Source of the DNA: Desulfotomaculum sp.
Lineage (GTDB): Bacteria; Bacillota; Desulfotomaculia; Desulfotomaculales; Desulfohalotomaculaceae
Assembly (NCBI GenBank): GCA_021129815.1
Contig: JAJOKN010000049.1
Coordinates: forward strand, 1,394-15,082
DNA length: 13,689 nucleotides
Direction of reading: 5' to 3'
A program made the translations under genes and the position numbers. The first letter of the stretch is position 1. Each line of letters begins with the position of its first letter. This document shows positions 1-6,123 of this stretch, piece by piece. The notes under the pieces were generated by a model. It saw only the letters and a program-made list of their open reading frames with translations, ran no database searches and was not told the DNA's origin.

Positions 1-329
1 ACAAGCACTACAGGCACCCATTCTCTGCTTACATCTACTCCCAAATCTTCAGTAGTAACACCGCGCTTTTGAGGTTTTAGTAAAACACTTAGCTTCCCCG
101 AGTATTCCAATATGCTTGTCTCTACATCTTTAATATCAAAAATTCCTTTTTCACGCAATTGTGTAATCAAATCGTCCAAGTTATATCTAGCCTTTTTCAT
201 TTCTTTAAGCAATATTTTCCCATTTTTTATAATAATTTGAGGCTTACCATACACAAATAAACGCAGTTTTCTGTTAATCAAAATAAAAAAATAAATTACT
301 ACTGTACGAAAAACCAATTCATAAAACAT
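1..329 (-). CDS. DUF421/YetF-family membrane protein, partial, apparently missing the middle of its membrane domain
   Basis: The reading frame starts at ATG 329-327 and is open to the window edge, so the C-terminus is missing (about 109 residues seen). After one hydrophobic N-terminal segment it reads VYGKPQIIIKNGKIL, then DLITQLREKGIFDI, LEYSGKLSVLLKPQ and TTEDLGVD. These match the cytoplasmic domain of the DUF421/YetF family in order and spacing. Family members normally have about three membrane helices before the GKP motif. Here TM1-like sequence (FRTVVIYFFILI, about residues 7-18) runs almost directly into NRKLRLFVYGKP, which normally follows TM3, so about two helices are absent without loss of frame. 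A GGAG and a GGTGTGAT element lie just upstream, inside a 10-bp inverted repeat. Family function is poorly known (an envelope protein in Bacillus and Clostridia). The family call is fairly sure; whether the protein works is not. Confidence 0.75.
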   Translation of the reverse strand, partial: MFYELVFRTVVIYFFILINRKLRLFVYGKPQIIIKNGKILLKEMKKARYNLDDLITQLREKGIFDIKDVETSILEYSGKLSVLLKPQKRGVTTEDLGVDVSREWVPVVL

Positions 330-335
330 GATATC

Positions 336-387
336 ACACCAGCTCCTATACTTTTATACAATAATTATTTGCAATAAGAGCTGGTGT
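336..387 (-). repeat. 10-bp perfect inverted repeat covering the ribosome binding site of the YetF-like gene
   Basis: ACACCAGCTC (336-345) and GAGCTGGTGT (378-387) are perfect reverse complements separated by 32 bases. In the minus-strand transcript the 3' arm holds both possible Shine-Dalgarno elements (GGAG and GGTGTGAT) of the gene starting at 329. No U-run follows, so it does not look like an intrinsic terminator. It could mask translation initiation or be an end-of-message stem after the upstream gene. The loop is AT-rich. Confidence 0.5.
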
Positions 388-416
388 AATACAAAAAAAG
401 CAGTATAATTAGTTAG

Positions 417-950
417 CTATTTTCTCTTTCTAGCGCCTGGAAATACTCCTCCATGAATTGTTCTTGCATCATAAATGTTATAAAAAATCTTTGGATCTAT
501 TTCATCCAATAATTTCAAAACTCTTTTTAAATCACGCCTTTTAACAATAACGAATAATATAGTCCTAGGCCCACAGCGCCCTGCACCCACAACGCTTGTA
601 ACGCCGAAGTTTTCTTTTCTAAGTCTACTTATAACTTTTCCTACTTTATCCCTAGGCGGAAATACTTGAAGCGATAAATATCCAACTGCCATACAATCTT
701 CTATAAATGATCCAAGATAATTTCCAGTAGCAAAACCAGCCGCATAAGCTACAATTTTCCATGGATCATCAAGTCCACAGGATATAACATGACTTAACGC
801 CAAAATAAAGACTGAAATTTCTACAAATCCTATAGCGGCTGCTACAGCTTTTTTCCCTCTTGTAAGCATCAATATTCTTATAGTGCCCAGCGATACATCT
901 ACAGCCCTAGCAGCAAATATAAACAAATAGCTAAATATCAATTCTCCCAA
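417..950 (-). CDS. UPF0316 / DUF2179 family integral membrane protein
   Basis: This 177-residue protein has about three N-terminal membrane segments (roughly residues 4-25, 33-56 and 63-82), including the typical RAVDVSLGTIRILMLTRGKK start and a VEISVFILAL helix. A C-terminal DUF2179 domain follows (about 90-165) with GVTSVVGAGRCGPRTILFV and a late IYDARTIHGG motif. Length and order match UPF0316 proteins of Firmicutes, whose function is unknown; DUF2179 domains may bind a small ligand. The start is TTG at 950-948: a GAGGGG ribosome binding site sits 7 bases upstream and no ATG is better placed. It lies 46 bases downstream of leuS with no visible terminator or promoter between them, so it is probably co-transcribed with leuS. 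No functional link to leuS is implied. Confidence 0.85.
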   Translation of the reverse strand: MGELIFSYLFIFAARAVDVSLGTIRILMLTRGKKAVAAAIGFVEISVFILALSHVISCGLDDPWKIVAYAAGFATGNYLGSFIEDCMAVGYLSLQVFPPRDKVGKVISRLRKENFGVTSVVGAGRCGPRTILFVIVKRRDLKRVLKLLDEIDPKIFYNIYDARTIHGGVFPGARKRK

Positions 951-996
951 TTAGTATCCCCTCACATATTGAATAAAAACTTATGTTATGAAGATT

Positions 997-3477
997 TTAC
1001 TTAACCACAATATTTATTAACTTTCCTGGAACAGGTATTAGCTTTACAATTTCTTTTCCATCGAGTAACTTCTGTACCTGAGGTTCGTTTAAAACACGCT
1101 CTTTCATCTCTTCCGTGCTTATATCAGCAGGGATACTAATTCTTGCTCTCACCCTGCTGTTTATCTGAACTGCAATAGTAATCATTTTTTCTTTGATAGC
1201 GCTTTCATCATAGCTCGGCCATTTTTGACAATGCACGCTTTCAGTATAGCCTAACTTCTCCCACAGCTCTTCAGCAATGTGAGGGGCAAACGGTGCAAGA
1301 AGCAGTGCTATTGTTTCAAGCGCTTCTTTAACTACTGCTTTATTTCTATCCTTTTTAGGAACTTTGTCAGCATATCCATAAATATAATTTATTAACTCCA
1401 TAACAGCGCTGATAGCTGTGTTAAAGTTAAAGCGCTTGTCAACATCTTCAGTTACTTTTTTAATGGTGCGGTGTACAGCTCTTCTTAAACCCGCATCATA
1501 TTCACTCAAGCCTTTTTCATTTAAGCTCTTCTTATCTGCAAGCAATATTTCTTTGTCTAAAAGTAAATCATACAGGCGCCACACTCTGTTTAAAAACCTA
1601 TGACAGCCTTCTACGCCTTTGTCGCTCCATTCCAAATCTCTTTCAGGTGGAGCTGCAAAGAGTATGAACAAACGCGCAGTATCTGCTCCATATCTATCAA
1701 CAATATCCTCAGGGCTCACCACATTGCCTTTGGACTTTGACATTTTCGCTCCATCCTTTAACACCATGCCCTGAGTGAGCAAATTTTCAAATGGTTCTTT
1801 GTGTTCCAGCATTCCTATGTCATAGAAAAATTTGGTTAAAAAGCGAGAATAAAGCAGGTGCAGTATAGCATGTTCTACCCCACCGATGTATTGATCAACA
1901 TTCATCCATCTATTTGCTTTCTCTATATCCCAAGGCTTGTCTGTTTCACTTGCACTGGTGTATCTGATGTAATACCAGCTGGAATCAATAAAAGTGTCCA
2001 TTGTATCTGTTTCTCTCTTAGCATCTCCACCGCACTTGTGACATTTAGTATGTAAAAATTCAGGACAATCCAAAAGCGGTGATTTGCCTGATGGCTTAAA
2101 TTTAACATCAAGCGGCAGCAAAACCGGCAGCTGTTCTTCAGGCACAGGCAGTATGCCGCAGTTTTCACAATAAATTATCGGAATAGGAGTGCCCCAGTAG
2201 CGCTGTCTCGATATCAACCAGTCGCGCAGTCGATAAGTAACAGCTTTTTTAGCCAGTCCTTTTTCAGCCAACCATTCTGTAATCTTTTCCGCTGCTTCTT
2301 TGTTATGCATACCGCTGAACTCAGCTGAATTGATGAGCACGCCTTCTTCCGCATATGCTTGTGTAAGCTCTTTTTGAGACCAATCCTCACCTTCTGGTTG
2401 AATCACAATTTTAATCGGCAGCTTATACTTCACCGCAAACTCAAAATCCCTCTGATCATGTGCTGGCACCCCCATCACAGCACCCGTTCCATAATCCATC
2501 AGCACATAATTAGCAATCAAAATAGGCACATGCTCATTGTTTGCAGGGTTTATGCAATAAGCTCCTGTAAATACCCCTTCTTTTTCTGTGCTCAAGGTTC
2601 GATCCCTGCTGCTCATGTTGCGCGCTTTGCGCACAAACTCCACGATCTCTTGCCGATGCTCTGCATTTTCAATCAGCCTCTCCACTAAAGGATGCTCTGG
2701 TGCAAGCACCATATAAGAAACTCCAAACACAGTATCAGGTCTAGTAGTGAATACCCTTATCTCTTCATCAATTCCAGATACTTTAAATATTATCTCTGCA
2801 CCAGTGCTGCGGCCAATCCAATTCTTTTGCATAATCTTTACTTTTTCCGGCCAGCCTTTGAGCTCTTCCAAATCGTCTAACAATCTATCTGCGTAATCGG
2901 TAATTTTAAAAAACCACTGCTCCATTTCACGCTGCTCTACTTCCGTTCCACAGCGTTCGCACTCAGCTTCAATTACCTGTTCATTAGCCAACACTGTAGC
3001 ACATGACGGACACCAATTCACAGCAGCAGCCTTCCTGTAACATTTGCCGTGTTCATACAGCTTTAAAAATATCCACTGCGTCCATTTATAGTAACTCGGA
3101 TCACAAGCAGCAAGCTCTCTGTCCCAATCATAACTCAAGCCCAGCTTTTTAAGCTGCGATTTCATGTTCGCTATATTCTGTGCTGTCCACTTAGCTGGTG
3201 GAATATTGTGCTTTATAGCTGCATTCTCAGCAGGTAAACCAAAAGCATCCCATCCCATAGGGTGCAGCACATTATAGCCCATCATCCTTTTAAAGCGCGC
3301 AATAACATCTCCTATAGAATAATTGCGAACATGTCCCATGTGAAGCTTTCCTGAAGGATAAGGAAACATCTCCAAGCAATAATATTTGTTATCCTTAAAA
3401 TCATCTGTTTTATATATCTTTTTATCTTCCCATATGTTCTGCCATTTCTGCTCAATTTCTTTAAAATTATAACTCAA
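997..3477 (-). CDS. leuS: Leucyl-tRNA synthetase (class I), bacterial type
   Basis: LeuRS charges tRNA-Leu with leucine in the cytoplasm. At 826 residues it has normal length. The HIGH motif is HMGH (46-49) after FPYPSGKL, and KMSKS is at 578-582, followed by KGNVVSPEDIV. A zinc-type insert holds CPSC and CERC. The CP1 editing domain has TTRPDTVFG and GVPAHDQRDFEF, both needed for hydrolysis of mischarged tRNA. A WLISRQRYWGTPIP motif and a second CENC...CHKC pair follow, then the anticodon-binding helices (LLAPFAPHIAEELW) and a C-terminal domain. The start is TTG 3477-3475; an in-frame TAA lies eight codons upstream, so no longer start is possible. The good ribosome binding site (AAAGGAG, 3491-3497) is 13 bases from this TTG but only 5 bases from an out-of-frame ATG (see findings). 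The gene has its own promoter and no T-box. Confidence 0.98.
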   Translation of the reverse strand: MSYNFKEIEQKWQNIWEDKKIYKTDDFKDNKYYCLEMFPYPSGKLHMGHVRNYSIGDVIARFKRMMGYNVLHPMGWDAFGLPAENAAIKHNIPPAKWTAQNIANMKSQLKKLGLSYDWDRELAACDPSYYKWTQWIFLKLYEHGKCYRKAAAVNWCPSCATVLANEQVIEAECERCGTEVEQREMEQWFFKITDYADRLLDDLEELKGWPEKVKIMQKNWIGRSTGAEIIFKVSGIDEEIRVFTTRPDTVFGVSYMVLAPEHPLVERLIENAEHRQEIVEFVRKARNMSSRDRTLSTEKEGVFTGAYCINPANNEHVPILIANYVLMDYGTGAVMGVPAHDQRDFEFAVKYKLPIKIVIQPEGEDWSQKELTQAYAEEGVLINSAEFSGMHNKEAAEKITEWLAEKGLAKKAVTYRLRDWLISRQRYWGTPIPIIYCENCGILPVPEEQLPVLLPLDVKFKPSGKSPLLDCPEFLHTKCHKCGGDAKRETDTMDTFIDSSWYYIRYTSASETDKPWDIEKANRWMNVDQYIGGVEHAILHLLYSRFLTKFFYDIGMLEHKEPFENLLTQGMVLKDGAKMSKSKGNVVSPEDIVDRYGADTARLFILFAAPPERDLEWSDKGVEGCHRFLNRVWRLYDLLLDKEILLADKKSLNEKGLSEYDAGLRRAVHRTIKKVTEDVDKRFNFNTAISAVMELINYIYGYADKVPKKDRNKAVVKEALETIALLLAPFAPHIAEELWEKLGYTESVHCQKWPSYDESAIKEKMITIAVQINSRVRARISIPADISTEEMKERVLNEPQVQKLLDGKEIVKLIPVPGKLINIVVK

Positions 3478-3485
3478 GGCTCCAT
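3474..3485 (-). other. Four-codon upstream ORF (AUG GAG CCU UGA) overlapping the leuS start
   Basis: ATG 3485-3483 lies 5 bases from AAAGGAG, the best ribosome binding site in the leader. It is followed by two sense codons and TGA 3476-3474. The last codons overlap the leuS start as TTGA (3477-3474). This geometry would suit termination followed by reinitiation at the weak UUG. The sequence is directly visible; its use is inference. Confidence 0.45.
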
Positions 3486-3522
3486 CCCAACTCCTTTAAA
3501 CAAATGATAATTAGATTTAAGT

Positions 3523-3551
3523 ATTATTATACTACTATACTACACTGTCAA
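3523..3551 (-). promoter_or_regulatory. Sigma-A type promoter of leuS
   Basis: A perfect -35 TTGACA (3546-3551) is followed after 17 bases by AATAAT (3523-3528), which overlaps a TATAAT at 3526-3531 that would give a 14-base spacer. Transcription would begin near 3515, leaving a leader of only about 35-40 bases before the leuS UUG. Confidence 0.75.
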
Positions 3552-3571
3552 GCAAAATAGCTTTCTATCTT

Positions 3572-4021
3572 CTAAAGCAGCTCATCGATCATAATAACTG
3601 CCTCTTTAGCACTGCCTGCTATTGGCAGAAGATCGGCTACAGCGCTGCTCACTTTCAATCCCACAACTGGCTTGTTAAGTTTCTTAGCAATTCCAATCTC
3701 AGACAGCGTGCCCCAGCCACCGCCTACTGCAATCAAAGCATCGCTTGCAGCAGCAACTACTGCATTTCTAGCATTACCAAGCCCTGTAGCAATAGCTACT
3801 GAAAGATATTTATTGCCTTCACGTCGATTTAAGCCCGGCAATATGCCAACTGCAATGCCCCCTTTTTCCCTAACTCCTTTGGCAGCTGCCTCCATCACAC
3901 CGCCGCGTCCGCCGCAAATTAGCACCCATTTTCTGCTTGCTATTTCCAAGCCTACCTGATATGCTATTTCCTTCAGCTCATCTGAACAGCTCGCAGACCC
4001 TACCACTCCTATGTAATACAT
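3572..4021 (-). CDS. TIGR00725 / LOG-like Rossmann-fold protein (SLOG superfamily)
   Basis: This 149-residue protein opens with a beta strand and turn YYIGVVGSAS and carries the nucleotide-binding motif CGGRGGVMEAA (about 36-46). ARNAVVAAASDALIAVGG and GGGWGTLSEIGIAKKLNKP (100-118) follow; the latter is this family's version of the PGGxGTxxE motif of lysine-decarboxylase-like/LOG proteins. Such proteins are nucleotide-binding Rossmann domains related to DprA and LOG. Some family relatives are cytokinin-type phosphoribohydrolases, but the PGG is replaced here by GGW, so that activity should not be assumed. It starts at ATG 4021-4019 with AAAGGGTGTG about 12 bases upstream. It has its own -10 element and sits just before the leuS promoter. 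The family is clear; the function is unknown. Confidence 0.85.
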   Translation of the reverse strand: MYYIGVVGSASCSDELKEIAYQVGLEIASRKWVLICGGRGGVMEAAAKGVREKGGIAVGILPGLNRREGNKYLSVAIATGLGNARNAVVAAASDALIAVGGGWGTLSEIGIAKKLNKPVVGLKVSSAVADLLPIAGSAKEAVIMIDELL

Positions 4022-4075
4022 GAAAGCTTACACACCCTTTATGGTTTGATCTATTAAAAAAGCTTATTTAAGCAA

Positions 4076-4084
4076 ATTATATCA
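4076..4084 (-). promoter_or_regulatory. Extended -10 promoter element of the TIGR00725-like gene
   Basis: TGATATAAT is an extended -10 (TATAAT at 4076-4081, TG at 4083-4084) about 55 bases before the ATG at 4021. No good -35 is visible at 16-18 bases upstream, which fits an extended -10 promoter. It lies just beyond the terminator of the preceding transcript. Confidence 0.55.
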
Positions 4085-4118
4085 AATTTGCCACTTTTTA
4101 AAATTTTAGTCCACAATT

Positions 4119-4152
4119 AAAAAACCCGCTCTCATCTGTCAACAAGAGCAGG
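4119..4152 (-). terminator. Intrinsic terminator ending the obg...rsfS, tRNA-Ala transcript
   Basis: In the minus strand CCTGCTCT (4145-4152) pairs with AGAGCGGG (4125-4132), with one G-U pair and a 12-base loop. Six T follow (4119-4124). It is well formed and lies just beyond the stop of the SEC-C relic. Confidence 0.85.
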
Positions 4153-4156
4153 CTGT

Positions 4157-4365
4157 TCAAACTGCTGAACCACAGCACTTTTTGTATTTTTTACCGCATT
4201 TAAATATTCCAAATTTTTCTCCCATCCCATGCTCAATTACTCATCTACTTCTTCAATACTCATAAAAGTAGGATCAGCCAAGCCTTCTTCATAAATTCTA
4301 ACTTAAAAGCACCTTCTGTTAAATTTTTCTAGTAGCTTTAATCCTTGTGTTTATTGGCTTTTTAC
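4157..4365 (-). pseudogene. Decayed gene with a damaged C-terminal SEC-C zinc motif
   Basis: One frame (4237-4365) reads through LLEKFNRRCF, a TAA stop at 4303-4305, then VRIYEEGLADPTFMSIEEVDE and a stop at 4237-4239. A second frame (4157-4240) continues as VIEHGMGEKFG and ends KCGKKYKKCCGSAV plus stop. The CGKKYKKCCG string is the end of a SEC-C motif, normally PCPCGSGKKYKKCCG. The first CPC cysteines are gone, replaced by IFK. The coding-like composition, one in-frame stop, one frameshift, the loss of zinc ligands and the lack of a plausible start all indicate a remnant of a SEC-C protein whose 5' part is missing. It begins directly at the 3' end of tRNA-Ala and ends before the terminator. 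The parent family cannot be named beyond SEC-C. Confidence 0.6.
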
Positions 4366-4441
4366 TGGTGGAGCTGATGGGACTTGAACCCACGACCTCT
4401 TGACTGCCAGTCAAGCGCTCTCCCAACTGAGCTACAGCCCC
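4366..4441 (-). tRNA. tRNA-Ala(GGC), CCA encoded
   Basis: The 76-base cloverleaf has acceptor stem GGGGCTG/CAGCTCC with the alanine identity pair G3-U70. The D arm is AGCTCAGTTGGGAGAGC. The anticodon stem CTTGA/TCAAG encloses loop CTGGCAG, giving anticodon GGC. The T arm carries GGTTCAAGTCC. The 3' CCA is encoded at 4366-4368. It lies 61 bases after rsfS with no terminator and no convincing promoter between them, so it is probably cut out of the long protein-coding transcript. Confidence 0.97.
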
Positions 4442-4502
4442 GCAAAACAACTTCAATAAATAGATCACGCATAAAATTGAGTAAATACCAAAGCTTTTTA
4501 CA

Positions 4503-4850
4503 TTAAAGTAAATTTACCACTTCAGCATCCGCCCATAAGTGTTCCAACTTATAAAAATCACGCTCTTCCTCTCTAAACACATGCACTACCAAGTCACCAT
4601 AATCCAAAAGCACCCATTTGCTTTCTCTCAAACCTTCGCGCCGTTTAGGTTCTACTCCTTTTTCTGAGAGCTTTTCTTCAATATTTTCAACAATAGATCT
4701 TACCTGCGTTCCTGAATGTCCGCTACAGATCAAAAAGTAATCACATAAAACTGAAACTCCTTTAATATCCAAAACCACAATGTCAAAAGCTTTTTTTTCT
4801 CCCGCAGCTTTGCAAGCTACATTGAGCATTTCGCGGATGCTAAAGCTCAA
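4503..4850 (-). CDS. rsfS: Ribosomal silencing factor RsfS (YbeB/Iojap family)
   Basis: RsfS binds ribosomal protein L14 on the 50S subunit and blocks subunit joining when nutrients are low. The 115-residue protein covers the single Iojap domain at normal length: FDIVVLDIKGVSVLCDYFLI (about 22-41), CSGHSGTQVRSIVENIEEKL, then the family signature EGLRESKWVLLDYGDLVVHV and FREEERDFYKLEHLWADAE. The start is TTG 4850-4848, with AAGGAGG 8 bases upstream. The ATG between them is out of frame and only one base from the ribosome binding site, so it is unlikely. It is the last protein gene of the obg-led run, 50 bases after yqeK. In many Clostridia leuS follows rsfS closely; here the tRNA-Ala, relic and TIGR00725-like gene intervene. 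Confidence 0.96.
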   Translation of the reverse strand: MSFSIREMLNVACKAAGEKKAFDIVVLDIKGVSVLCDYFLICSGHSGTQVRSIVENIEEKLSEKGVEPKRREGLRESKWVLLDYGDLVVHVFREEERDFYKLEHLWADAEVVNLL

Positions 4851-4900
4851 TACTCATTCCTCCTTAAAAATTTAATATTAAAAACAACAACTTTACAATA

Positions 4901-5512
4901 CTATAGCTTTTTTATCAGCAAAGCATTCCGTGCATTTACAGCTTGTGGATGGATGAGCTGTTTAGATTCTAACACAAATTTTATCTTAAAATCAATACAG
5001 CATATTACAGCTTCATCCAAGCTAGCCCCTTTTTCTATAATATTTCGTAGCTCAACTGCGCTTTTATTTTTGCGACCTATTTCTATTGCATCAGCCAGCA
5101 TTATCACTTTATCCAGTTCGCTCATGTTTTCCGAGCCTAACGTGTGAGCAGCAATAGCTTGCAACACTTCTATATCCTTTATCCCATATTCTTTTTCAGC
5201 AACTACCGCCCCTACTGGAGCGTGCAACATGTGCGGCAGCCTTTCATAAACAGCATCTATTTCTATTCCATTTTCTCTAGCCAATGTCAAGAGCTTTTCA
5301 CCGCTGTATTCTTTAGCACAATCATGCAAAACTGCCGCCAACTTTGCTTTTTCAACATCAACTCCAAACCTCTTTGCTAAATCAACAGCAGCATCAACCA
5401 CACCTAAGGTATGTTTAAACCTCTTTTCCTTCATTTGCCTCTTTAATTTGTTCTTAATCCATTCGATATCCACAGTCATAACCAACTGCAACTGCTCCTT
5501 TTTTATTCTCAT
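4901..5512 (-). CDS. yqeK: YqeK-type HD-domain bis(5'-nucleosyl)-tetraphosphatase
   Basis: YqeK enzymes hydrolyse Ap4A symmetrically to ADP with a metal centre held by HD-domain residues. The expected ligands are present: H34 (KHTLGV), H63-D64 (LHDCAKE), H97 (HAPVGA), H123 (AAHTLG) and D141 (MLADAIE). ADAIEIGR matches the YqeK signature ADxIEPxR with Pro replaced by Gly. Start choice is open. ATG 5512-5510 overlaps the nadD stop as ATGA but has no ribosome binding site of its own. An AAAAAGGAG inside the frame favours TTG at 5485 (9 bases away) or ATG at 5479, giving about 192-194 residues, closer to the family norm. Pairing with nadD is a classic Firmicutes arrangement. Confidence 0.95.
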   Translation of the reverse strand: MRIKKEQLQLVMTVDIEWIKNKLKRQMKEKRFKHTLGVVDAAVDLAKRFGVDVEKAKLAAVLHDCAKEYSGEKLLTLARENGIEIDAVYERLPHMLHAPVGAVVAEKEYGIKDIEVLQAIAAHTLGSENMSELDKVIMLADAIEIGRKNKSAVELRNIIEKGASLDEAVICCIDFKIKFVLESKQLIHPQAVNARNALLIKKL

Positions 5513-6108
5513 AAATAAAGCTTATGCTTTTTTATATATTCTTCTACTGACTCTGGAAGCATGTACTTTATAGGCTCACCTTTTTTTACCTTTTCTCTGA
5601 TATATGAGCTTGAAATTGGCATGTGAAGTGCCTTCATGAAAATTATTTTCTTCTTGTATTTAATCATTTTATAATCTTGCCATAAATCCTCAATGCTGTA
5701 ACCCGGCCTATCTACAGCAACTATGCTGCAAATTTCCAATATCCGCTCCCAATTTTTCCACCCCGTTATTCCAAGCGCTGCATCTACACCAACGATAAAA
5801 TAAAGCTTACAGTGAGGATAGAGCTTTCTCATATCTTCTAAAGTATCAACTGTATAAGATATGCCGCCTCGTTTTATCTCCAAGTCACATACCTCAAAAA
5901 ATTCGTTAGTCGATACTGCAAGCCTTGTCATCTCAAATCGGTGTTCTGCCGATGTCATCTCAACATCGATTTTATACAGTGATTTAAAAGCAGGCACAAA
6001 AAGCACTTTGTCGCATTTCAAGTTATATCTCACTTGATCTGCAGCTAAAAGATGCCCGTAGTGAATAGGATCAAATGTGCCACCCATAACTGCTAAAGCG
6101 CGCATCAA
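5509..6108 (-). CDS. nadD: Nicotinate-nucleotide adenylyltransferase
   Basis: NadD joins nicotinate mononucleotide and ATP to make deamido-NAD in NAD biosynthesis. The 199-residue protein has the nucleotidyltransferase motif GGTFDPIHYGH (9-19), RGGISYTVDTL (80-90), a WKNWERIL helix and the ISSSYIR motif (165-171). The final LPESVEEYIKKHKLY is typical. Two motifs are altered: the usual PPHK reads SLYK after FVPAFK, and IIGAD reads IVGVD (see findings). The start is TTG 6108-6106, directly followed by ATG; AAGGTGG lies 10 bases from the TTG and 13 from the ATG, so TTG is slightly favoured. The binding site overlaps the end of proA. The stop TGA overlaps the first possible yqeK start as ATGA. 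Confidence 0.95.
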   Translation of the reverse strand: MMRALAVMGGTFDPIHYGHLLAADQVRYNLKCDKVLFVPAFKSLYKIDVEMTSAEHRFEMTRLAVSTNEFFEVCDLEIKRGGISYTVDTLEDMRKLYPHCKLYFIVGVDAALGITGWKNWERILEICSIVAVDRPGYSIEDLWQDYKMIKYKKKIIFMKALHMPISSSYIREKVKKGEPIKYMLPESVEEYIKKHKLYL

Positions 6109-6123
6109 GAGCTCTATCCCACC

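Noticed and set aside
4062..4073. GCTTAAATAAGC palindrome followed by T-run before the TIGR00725-like gene
   Set aside because: The stem is only 4-5 bp and AT-rich, and it lies just after the -10, where a terminator makes little sense.
4442..4502. Possible tRNA-Ala promoter (TTTACT, 17 bases, TATTTA)
   Set aside because: The -10 matches only half of the consensus; read-through from rsfS is simpler.
4848..4860. ATG just upstream of the rsfS TTG, resembling the leuS short-ORF layout
   Set aside because: The ATG is only one base from AGGAGG, too close to initiate, while the TTG is ideally spaced at 8 bases.
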